Assembly (NCBI GenBank): GCA_021848765.1
Contig: JAJZTU010000179.1
Span: forward strand, 1-7,175
Length of the DNA stretch: 7,175 nucleotides
DNA from: Bacillota bacterium
GTDB lineage: Bacteria > Bacillota > GCA-003054495 > Carboxydocellales > JAJZTU01
Direction of reading: 5' to 3'
Shown here: positions 1 through 4,178 of the stretch, in pieces
Layout of the letters: each line of letters begins with the position of its first letter
Numbering within the stretch: the stretch's first letter is position 1
Translations under genes and position numbers: made by a program
Notes under the pieces: model-generated
What the model was told of the DNA's origin: nothing
Seen by the model: the letters and a program-made list of their open reading frames with translations, nothing else
Database searches by the model: none

Positions 1-76
1 GCCGCTGCTGGTCGGTCTGCCCTTTGCGGTGCAGGGACCAGTCGTCCTTGGAGAGCAGGAAATTTGGCTGATGCAT
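1..76 (-). CDS. yhbH: YhbH/YeaH family (DUF444) protein, N-terminal fragment
   Basis: Only the first 25 codons are in the window; the gene continues past the left edge. The start is the ATG read leftward from 76, preceded on that strand by an AGGAGGGG ribosome binding site. The peptide includes KDDWSLHRKGQTDQQR, close to the conserved opening of YhbH/YeaH proteins (a DWSLHRKG core followed by a charged D/Q-rich stretch). The family has a C-terminal von Willebrand A-like region, not visible here, and is encoded beside prkA in very many bacteria; in Bacillus it is linked to sporulation. It lies 65 bp after prkA on the same strand, so co-transcription is likely. Its biochemical activity is not established. 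The family call rests on a short stretch but is supported by its neighbour. Confidence 0.85.
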   Translation of the reverse strand, partial: MHQPNFLLSKDDWSLHRKGQTDQQR

Positions 77-100
77 ACGGTACCCCTCCTTTCTGTACAG

Positions 101-141
101 TTTTCTCCACACTCGGCCGTAGTTTTGCGGCCGGCCGGGTA
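101..141 (-). other. GC-rich hairpin in the prkA-yhbH intergenic gap
   Basis: CGGCCG at 114-119 and CGGCCG at 128-133 can pair around an 8-nt loop in the RNA of the minus strand. No U-run follows, so it does not look like a full intrinsic terminator. It could moderate read-through or protect a processed mRNA end between prkA and yhbH. This is a sequence observation only; no function is shown. Confidence 0.3.
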
Positions 142-2037
142 CTACCGGTTGAGCAGGCTGCCGACGTATTTCAGGAGCTCATTGGCACAAACGGTACAGT
201 AGCCGTGCTCTTTAGTTAACCGGACGACCACATCATTGATGCGTTTAAGCTGCTGCTCATCAGGAGTCTTGGTGGAAGTAGTAATTTTAACCACATCTTT
301 CAGGTCCACAAAGAGTTTCTTCTCAATAGCTTCTTTTAGTCTGTCATGGGAGGTATAGCTGAAGGTCTTGCCCCTTCGGGCGTAGCTGGAGATCTTGATG
401 AGAATTTCTTCCCGGAAGCTCTTCTTGGCGTTTTCCGATACCCCGATTTGCTCCTCGATGGAACGCATCAGCTTTTCATCGGGGTCCATTTCTTCTTCGG
501 TAATGGGGTCCCGGAGCCTGGTGCCGTTGCAGTAGGCCTCTACGTTGTCCAGGTAGTTATTCAGCAGGGTCTTGGCAGATTCTTCATAAGAGTAGACGAA
601 AGCACGCTGTACTTCTTTTTTAGCCATTTCGTCGTATTCCTGGCGGGCCAGGGTGATGTATTTTAACAGCTTGTCCTTTTCCTCTTTAGAGATGGAGGCA
701 TGCTGGTCGAGACCGGTCTTCAGCGCTCTCAGGATGTCCAGGGCATTGATGCAGGTGGATTCATGCTGAATCAGGGCGCTGGAAATCCGGTTGATTACAT
801 ATCTGGGGTCTACCCCGAACATGCCCTCTCTAACGGCTTCTTCCTGCAGTTCCTTGATGTCCTTCTGCCGGAAGCCTTCTACTTCCTGGCCGTCGTAAAG
901 CTTGAGTTTTTTCATCAGGTCCATGCCGTGCTTCTTAGACTCTTCCAGCCTAGACAAAATGGAGAAAATTGCCGCGGTGCGCAGGGCGTGGGGAGCGATG
1001 TGGACGTGCTGCATCTCACTTTGCCGGACCAGTTTGTCGTAAATCTTGATTTCATCACTAACCTTCAGGTTGTAGGGAATCTTCATCACGATAATCCGGG
1101 AGTGCAGAGCCTCATTTTTCTTGTTGCTGATGAAGGCTTTGTATTCTTCTTCGTTGGTATGGGCGATGATGGTTTCGTCAGCGGAGATAAGGGCAAAGCG
1201 CCCGGCTTTGAAGTTGCCTTCCTGGGACAGGCTCAGCAGGTTCCAGAGGAATTTTTCATCACATTTCAGCATTTCCTGGAATTCCATCATGCCGCGGTTA
1301 GCTTTGTTTAGTTCCCCGTCAAACCGGTAGGCCCGGGGGTCTGATTCGGAGCCGTATTCAGTGATGGTAGAGAAGTCAATGCTTCCGGTGAGTTCGGAGA
1401 TGTCCTGGGACTTAGGGTCAGAGGGGGTGAAGGTGCCGATGCCTATCCGGTCTGCTTCGGAGAAGGCAATGCGTTCGATGATTACATCTTCTGCTTTACC
1501 GTGGTACTTTTCCTGGACCATCAGGCGGCAGGAGGGACACAGATTGCCTTCAATGTGGATTCCGTGTTCCTGGGCAATTTCATCCCGCAATTCCTCGGGG
1601 ACGAGGTGGAGCGGGTCTTCGTGCATAGGGCAATTTTTGATGGCATAGACTGCACCCCCATCGGTACGGGTGTACTTTTCCAGACCTTTTTTCAGGAGAG
1701 TGACCAAAGTGGATTTTCCGCCGCTGACCGGTCCCATGAGGAGCAGTATCCGTTTGCGGACATCCAGTCTTTTGGCGGCCGAGTGGAAATATTCTTCCAC
1801 CAGGGTTTGCAGGGCTTTTTCCAGGCCGTAGATTTCCTTTTCGAAGAATTTGTAATGCTTGATGCCGTTCTTTTCTTCCACTCCCGCGGAAATGATCATG
1901 TTGTAGATCCGGGAGTGGGATAGATTGGCCAGTGCGGGATTAGCGCAGACCAGGTCAAAGTAATCCCTGAATGTTCCTTCCCAGGCTAGCTTGCTTTCGG
2001 TCGCTCGGTGCTCTTCAAGACGTTTCAATAAATCCAT
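142..2037 (-). CDS. prkA: PrkA serine protein kinase / AAA+ protein
   Basis: A 631-residue protein, the normal PrkA length. The N-terminal AAA+ domain (about residues 20-380) has a Walker A motif GPVSGGKS at 102-109. It also has the PrkA-typical CPMHEDPLHLVP at 136-147, a CPSC pair at 167-170, the ANRGMMEF segment near 246-253 and a sensor-like ISADETIIAHTNEEE stretch around 284-298. The C-terminal PrkA domain (about 390-631) ends in CANELLKYVGSLLNR, also family-typical. PrkA was described as a serine kinase in Bacillus, and later work on B. subtilis reports ATP-dependent protease behaviour, so the biochemical label is uncertain. It is a cytoplasmic protein linked to sporulation and starvation stress. 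The start ATG at 2037 is preceded by AAGGAGGGG. It is first in a likely prkA-yhbH operon with a long leader. No damage is seen. Confidence 0.95.
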   Translation of the reverse strand: MDLLKRLEEHRATESKLAWEGTFRDYFDLVCANPALANLSHSRIYNMIISAGVEEKNGIKHYKFFEKEIYGLEKALQTLVEEYFHSAAKRLDVRKRILLLMGPVSGGKSTLVTLLKKGLEKYTRTDGGAVYAIKNCPMHEDPLHLVPEELRDEIAQEHGIHIEGNLCPSCRLMVQEKYHGKAEDVIIERIAFSEADRIGIGTFTPSDPKSQDISELTGSIDFSTITEYGSESDPRAYRFDGELNKANRGMMEFQEMLKCDEKFLWNLLSLSQEGNFKAGRFALISADETIIAHTNEEEYKAFISNKKNEALHSRIIVMKIPYNLKVSDEIKIYDKLVRQSEMQHVHIAPHALRTAAIFSILSRLEESKKHGMDLMKKLKLYDGQEVEGFRQKDIKELQEEAVREGMFGVDPRYVINRISSALIQHESTCINALDILRALKTGLDQHASISKEEKDKLLKYITLARQEYDEMAKKEVQRAFVYSYEESAKTLLNNYLDNVEAYCNGTRLRDPITEEEMDPDEKLMRSIEEQIGVSENAKKSFREEILIKISSYARRGKTFSYTSHDRLKEAIEKKLFVDLKDVVKITTSTKTPDEQQLKRINDVVVRLTKEHGYCTVCANELLKYVGSLLNR

Positions 2038-2063
2038 AGCTATCCCCTCCTTGTCTTAAAGAC

Positions 2064-2155
2064 CCTGGTAACCACATTGTGAAAGTTGGCGGTAACCCAC
2101 ATTGCAAAATACCTGGTAGCATACTGGTTAGTGCCTGGTAACCACACCGGTAACT
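2064..2155. repeat. Cluster of TGGTAACC-type short repeats in the prkA leader
   Basis: CCTGGTAACCACA occurs exactly twice (2064-2076 and 2134-2146). A variant CGGTAACCCACATTG sits at 2090-2104, and further TGGT/CGGT units start at 2114, 2125 and 2148. Unit starts at 2066, 2090, 2114, 2125, 2136 and 2148 are spaced 24, 24, 11, 11 and 12 bp, close to whole helical turns. TGGTAACCA is nearly palindromic. The array lies in the untranslated leader of prkA, so it may act as protein-binding DNA or as paired RNA. No known family of site was recognised. Confidence 0.5.
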
Positions 2156-2170
2156 ACGACGGGAAATAAA

Positions 2171-2217
2171 TTAGGCAAACTCCAACTAGAGGGTCATCCA
2201 CTAGTGAGTTTGCCTAA
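2171..2217 (-). promoter_or_regulatory. Long inverted repeat in the prkA leader, possible attenuator
   Basis: TTAGGCAAACTC (2171-2182) is the exact reverse complement of GAGTTTGCCTAA (2206-2217). Inside it ACTAG (2185-2189) pairs with CTAGT (2201-2205) after a 2-nt bulge. Read on the minus strand, the direction of prkA, the hairpin is followed by the U-rich stretch UUUAUUU. It would form about 90 nt after the predicted transcription start and about 130 nt before the prkA start codon. This arrangement fits a transcription attenuator, but the stem is only moderately GC-rich and the U-run is interrupted. A dimeric repressor site is an alternative. Confidence 0.5.
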
Positions 2218-2241
2218 ATCTTGCATGTCTGTAGCTGCCAC

Positions 2242-2274
2242 TGGTACGAAATGTGGTACGAATGGTAGCCTGGT
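2242..2274. repeat. Second cluster of TGGTA repeats, including a tandem 12-mer
   Basis: TGGTACGAAATG (2242-2253) is followed directly by TGGTACGAATGG (2254-2265), and further TGGT units start at 2263 and 2271. The cluster lies on the far side of the leader hairpin from the TGGTAACC cluster. In the leader RNA these read UACCA, which can pair with the UGGU parts of the downstream cluster, so alternative folds are possible. This is inferred from base complementarity, without a folding calculation. Confidence 0.4.
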
Positions 2275-2310
2275 CAAGCCATATGAAATTGTAGAAATTA
2301 TCTTAATTTT

Positions 2311-2339
2311 ATTATACCTTAAACCGCAAATTTTGACAA
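2311..2339 (-). promoter_or_regulatory. Sigma-A-type promoter for prkA
   Basis: On the minus strand TTGTCA (2334-2339) and TATAAT (2311-2316) are separated by exactly 17 bp, a near-consensus vegetative promoter. Transcription would start near 2304, giving a leader of about 265 nt before prkA. No sigma-E or sigma-K element was recognised, which is notable because prkA in Bacillus belongs to the mother-cell sporulation programme. Confidence 0.75.
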
Positions 2340-2397
2340 CTCATCCGTTGTAGCGCCGGCCTAATGGCAAGGCTTATGGAGGGAAGAACAGCGAAAT

Positions 2398-2449
2398 GAG
2401 GAAATGGTTGTATGATTTCCTCGGGATATTGAAGAGATACGGGGTATCT
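2398..2449. promoter_or_regulatory. Two adjacent perfect inverted repeats between the divergent promoters
   Basis: GAGGAAAT (2398-2405) pairs perfectly with ATTTCCTC (2415-2422) across 9 nt. AGATAC (2435-2440) pairs with GTATCT (2444-2449) across 3 nt. They lie upstream of the -10 element at 2477 and outside any gene. Neither is followed by a T-run in either direction. They could be operator sites for the downstream iron-sulfur gene. The 2038-2534 gap otherwise holds only the repeats, hairpin and promoters listed separately. Confidence 0.35.
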
Positions 2450-2473
2450 TGGATATAAAAAATTGTTGAGCCA

Positions 2474-2482
2474 TGCTATAAT
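2474..2482 (+). promoter_or_regulatory. Extended -10 promoter for the iron-sulfur protein gene
   Basis: TGCTATAAT is a consensus extended -10 element (TGnTATAAT) with the hexamer at 2477-2482. No good TTGACA-like -35 lies 16-18 bp upstream, which extended -10 promoters tolerate. The predicted start near 2489 would leave a 46-nt leader before the ATG at 2535. Confidence 0.55.
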
Positions 2483-2534
2483 CGTAATCAAAGCGGACGT
2501 ACGGAATAATTTAACGTATATGGGGGGAGCATCA

Positions 2535-2924
2535 ATGTCAGAGACTACACTTACTGAAACAGCAAAAAATAAGGCCCTGCAGCTTGGCGCCGATTTGGTA
2601 GGCATCGCGGATTTGGACAGACTTCAGGGCATCCCTGCAATTCCGGATAATCTGCTTTCCGGATTTACCCGGGCTGTTGTGGTTGCCGTTGCCGGCCAGC
2701 CAATCCCGAACAGGTGCGGCAAATGCCGGAATTGCGTGGAAGCATGCCCCGCCGGGGCTATCAGGGGGGCTTCCTGGGAATATCATCCCGAGACCAGGGA
2801 AGTCGCCCTGGATTTTGCCAAATGTGTAGATAAACTCACTAAAGACTTTGCCCAGCGCCCCTTAATCGGTAAGCCGATTTGTGGTGTTTGTATCAAAGTA
2901 TGCCCCTGGTCAGGGCGGAAGTGA
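2535..2924 (+). CDS. QueG-like double 4Fe-4S protein, apparently lacking its central region
   Basis: The ATG at 2535 is preferred over the upstream ATG at 2463 because it follows a GGGGGGAG ribosome binding site and lies downstream of the TGCTATAAT promoter. The 129-residue product opens with an alpha-helical segment ending in ADLVGIADLDRL (20-30), typical of the N-terminus of epoxyqueuosine-reductase-like (COG1600-type) proteins. It then has RAVVVAVA (46-53), followed at once by GQPIPNRCGKCRNCVEACP, which belongs to the C-terminal double-cluster ferredoxin domain. Cys61, 64, 67 and 71 form CxxCxxCxxxCP; Cys97, 116, 119 and 123 supply the second cluster, ending CGVCIKVCPW. Relatives are usually about 240 residues or more, so roughly 100 residues between the two parts seem absent, in frame. 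It may be a remnant or a minimal ferredoxin; electron transfer remains possible but the catalytic region is missing. It is monocistronic. Confidence 0.75.
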   Translation: MSETTLTETAKNKALQLGADLVGIADLDRLQGIPAIPDNLLSGFTRAVVVAVAGQPIPNRCGKCRNCVEACPAGAIRGASWEYHPETREVALDFAKCVDKLTKDFAQRPLIGKPICGVCIKVCPWSGRK

Positions 2925-2977
2925 GCAGCCATGGCCATACACCTAGGAAAGAGGCCGTCGGCTCTTGTCACAAAGTC
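2925..2977 (+). other. Spacer after the iron-sulfur gene with a weak hairpin
   Basis: AAGAGGCC and GGCTCTT within 2949-2966 can form a short bulged stem with a 3-nt loop, but no run of T follows, so it is at best a poor terminator. No other feature was seen before the next promoter. Confidence 0.25.
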
Positions 2978-3007
2978 TTGCGCATCAAGGGTTTGCTGGA
3001 GTATAAT
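2978..3007 (+). promoter_or_regulatory. Candidate promoter for the ArsR-family regulator
   Basis: TATAAT at 3002-3007 is preceded by TTGCGC at 2978-2983 with an 18-bp spacer. A second, weaker candidate downstream is TTGCAT (3062-3067), 17 bp, CATAAT (3085-3090). Either would give a long leader (about 140-220 nt) before the regulator start at 3234. Confidence 0.5.
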
Positions 3008-3025
3008 GTGCTATCCGCTTGCCAG

Positions 3026-3067
3026 ATGCAAACTATTTGCAAACGCCGGGCGGGAATTTGTTTGCAT
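3026..3067. promoter_or_regulatory. TGCAAA/TTTGCA inverted-repeat operator candidate
   Basis: TGCAAA-N3-TTTGCA (3027-3041) is a perfect palindrome just downstream of the -10 at 3002-3007. TGCAAAC occurs twice 11 bp apart (3027-3033, 3038-3044), and ATGCAAAC (3026-3033) has an exact inverted partner GTTTGCAT at 3060-3067. Placement over the likely start of transcription is where an autoregulating ArsR-family repressor would bind. The sequence is not the AT-rich CadC consensus, so the pairing with this regulator is an inference. Confidence 0.45.
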
Positions 3068-3124
3068 TTCTTTGAATGTTAACGCATAATAAAAGGGTAG
3101 AAATCCTTAATTAGTTGGCGTTGC

Positions 3125-3216
3125 GGAAGCTGCTTGCCCCCTGCGTGCAGGGGGCACTAAGGAAAAGCCTGTACCAGGCTAACGGTGTACGGAAGAGCCT
3201 GCAGCACACTGGCAGG
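3125..3216 (+). ncRNA. Structured leader with three consecutive hairpins, class unknown
   Basis: Three stems lie in series before the ArsR-family gene. The first is TGCCCCCTG/CAGGGGGCA (3135-3143 with 3148-3156, 4-nt loop). The second is AGCCTG/CAGGCT (3166-3171 with 3175-3180, 3-nt loop). The third is CCTGC/GCAGG (3198-3202 with 3212-3216, 9-nt loop). The second and third stems are led by near-identical GGAAAAGCCTG (3161) and GGAAGAGCCTG (3191); GGAAGCTGC at 3125 is a looser third copy. The last stem ends 17 nt before the start codon, near the ribosome binding site. No known riboswitch consensus was recognised. Confidence 0.45.
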
Positions 3217-3233
3217 TTGGGCAAGGGGGTAAC

Positions 3234-3617
3234 ATGGATAAACAGGGTGATGTTTGTGAAGTTAACTGTCTCCATGAAGAAGTTGTGGCCAGAGTGCAGA
3301 AGGAAATGGTAGATGAGAGCAGTGCTGCCAGGCTGGCGGAGACCTTTAAGGCCATGGGGGATTTAACACGGATCAAAATTATTAATGCCCTTTCCCAAGG
3401 GGAGCTTTGTGTTTGTGATATAGCCTTTTTGCTGGGGATGAGCCAATCGGCAATCTCCCACCAACTGAGGGTTTTGCGCAACTTAAAACTGGTCAAGAAC
3501 CGAAAAGCCGGTAAAATTGTTTATTATTCTTTGGATGATGAACATATAGTTAATCTGTTTAAACAGGGTTTGGAGCACGTTTTGGAGGGAGACCACCCAC
3601 GAAGAATAGAGGCTTAA
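3234..3617 (+). CDS. CadC-like ArsR/SmtB family metal-sensing repressor
   Basis: A 127-residue winged-helix repressor of the usual ArsR/SmtB length, with the DNA-recognition helix in the segment around 62-87 (SQSAISHQLRVL). The family releases DNA when metal binds. The metal ligands are visible. Cys8 and Cys12 near the N-terminus plus Cys59 and Cys61 in ELCVCD reproduce the CadC alpha3N thiolate site for soft metals such as Cd, Pb and Zn. Asp102, His104, His115 and Glu118 reproduce the alpha5 site of SmtB/CadC. The ATG at 3234 follows AAGGGGG with a tight 4-nt spacer and retains the Cys8/Cys12 pair. It has no cadA-type ATPase or other efflux gene next to it in this window; both flanks are unrelated. 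It may regulate itself or a distant target. The CadC likeness is strong, the actual inducer is inferred. Confidence 0.88.
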   Translation: MDKQGDVCEVNCLHEEVVARVQKEMVDESSAARLAETFKAMGDLTRIKIINALSQGELCVCDIAFLLGMSQSAISHQLRVLRNLKLVKNRKAGKIVYYSLDDEHIVNLFKQGLEHVLEGDHPRRIEA

Positions 3618-3636
3618 TTATTATTGAGCCTCATTC
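3606..3636. terminator. Shared bidirectional terminator between convergent genes
   Basis: GAGGCTTAA (3609-3617) pairs with TTGAGCCTC (3624-3632) with one G-U wobble and a 6-nt AT-rich loop. The stem contains the stop codon of the repressor and overlaps the stop codon of the convergent toxin gene. The flanks are moderately T-rich on both strands, with no long U-run, so termination strength is uncertain. Confidence 0.55.
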
Positions 3637-3957
3637 TTGTGTAGAAAATAACTCGCGAAGATAATCCCGACGACCGTGTAATATTCGATGTATGATAATG
3701 GTATGATTAATTATTCTGTAAAAAACAAGATATGGCTGAATAACGATAAAGCGATATCCACCATTAACAAGGGTATATTCTTCATCTGACAGTACCGAGC
3801 CCATATTTGGAGACTCGGCAAGCCTGGCTATTCCCGTGGTTATCTTTTCCAACAAAGCTTCTGCGGCGGCAACATTATCCTTCGATATGTATGAGAAAAT
3901 CTCATCCATATCATCAACTGCTATCGGAGTATATTTAATCTTATTCTTTTGCGGCAT
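3631..3957 (-). CDS. RelE/ParE family toxin of a type II toxin-antitoxin system
   Basis: The chosen start is the ATG read from 3957, not the upstream ATG at 3999, because GGAGGAAG sits just before it and family members begin near this point; the product is 108 residues, normal for the family. It has the N-terminal helix hairpin (PIAVDDMDEIFSYI, AAAEALLEKI, about 11-39) and the C-terminal sheet with GYRFIVIQPYLVFYRI (67-82) ending in HRILHGRRDY (90-99), the signature of ParE/RelE toxins. ParE members poison gyrase and RelE members cut mRNA on the ribosome; the sequence alone does not decide which. The start overlaps the antitoxin stop by 17 nt, the usual coupled order. The gene is AT-richer than its neighbours, which suggests horizontal acquisition. 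The reading frame is intact although the antitoxin upstream seems truncated. Confidence 0.85.
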   Translation of the reverse strand: MPQKNKIKYTPIAVDDMDEIFSYISKDNVAAAEALLEKITTGIARLAESPNMGSVLSDEEYTLVNGGYRFIVIQPYLVFYRIINHTIIIHRILHGRRDYLRELFSTQE

Positions 3958-4060
3958 TGATCTTCCTCCGCATTCTTGCCATGACTTCATCATGTTCAAT
4001 CAAAATCCGCCGATGGAGGCTGTAATCCAAACTGTTAAGCAGATGAAATATACTGCTTAT
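3941..4060 (-). pseudogene. Truncated antitoxin, 3' remnant overlapping the toxin start
   Basis: On the minus strand an open frame of 39 codons ends with TAA at 3941-3943, 17 nt inside the toxin gene. Its last residues include EHDEVMARMRRKINAAKE, a basic, helical tail like that of type II antitoxins. Upstream the frame meets a stop at 4061-4063 and contains no ATG except one deep inside (the Met of DEVMAR); a TTG at 4028-4030 is the only other plausible start and would give 29 residues. Complete antitoxins of this kind are usually 60-90 residues and carry an N-terminal DNA-binding domain, absent here. I read it as a decayed gene; a very short TTG-initiated peptide that only neutralises the toxin cannot be excluded. 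The antitoxin family was not recognised. Confidence 0.55.
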
Positions 4061-4087
4061 TTAGGGTTTTTGTCTATTGGCGGATTT
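4003..4087. repeat. 85-bp element with 12-bp inverted ends
   Basis: AAATCCGCCGAT (4003-4014) and ATTGGCGGATTT (4076-4087) are inverted copies matching at 11 of 12 positions. In the centre TAAGCAG (4036-4042) pairs exactly with CTGCTTA (4053-4059). The whole segment could fold into one interrupted hairpin. Its left end is inside the surviving antitoxin codons and the frame is closed within it. It could be a small palindromic insertion (MITE-like) or simply a regulatory hairpin. No target-site duplication was identified. Confidence 0.4.
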
Positions 4088-4139
4088 AAAGGTGAGTTGT
4101 TATTTACCGTGTGATAAAATTTAAGCAAACAAATTCTAC

Positions 4140-4149
4140 TAACCGGTTA
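4140..4149. promoter_or_regulatory. 10-bp palindrome upstream of the CoA ligase gene
   Basis: TAACCGGTTA is a perfect palindrome 29 bp upstream of the start codon at 4179, in an otherwise AT-rich leader. It is a possible operator for the catabolic operon. No convincing sigma-A or sigma-54 promoter was recognised in 4088-4178, so the promoter position is open. Confidence 0.3.
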
Positions 4150-4178
4150 ATAAAAAAATAAGGGGGTGTATTTTAACA

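Noticed and set aside
346..1923. Several plus-strand open frames opposite prkA
   Set aside because: They lack ribosome binding sites and are shadows of the strongly supported minus-strand prkA coding frame.
2064..2274. CRISPR array
   Set aside because: The repeats are too short, unequal and irregularly separated, with no spacers of constant length and no cas gene in view.
2038..2304. T-box riboswitch in the prkA leader
   Set aside because: The minus-strand string GGGTTACCGCC resembles the T-box core TGGTACCGCG, but the match is partial, it recurs as part of a simple repeat family, and no specifier loop or following terminator was seen; prkA is also not a usual T-box target.
2463..2534. Extended N-terminus of the iron-sulfur protein from the ATG at 2463
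   Set aside because: That start has no ribosome binding site and lies upstream of the TGCTATAAT promoter element; the family-like sequence begins after the ATG at 2535.
3115..3312. Small open frame overlapping the ArsR-family leader and gene start
   Set aside because: It begins at a TTG without a ribosome binding site, runs through the hairpins and overlaps the real gene in another frame.
3958..3999. Longer toxin start at 3999
   Set aside because: The added residues do not resemble the family N-terminus and the internal ATG at 3957 has the GGAGGAAG ribosome binding site; the DNA in between encodes the antitoxin tail in another frame.
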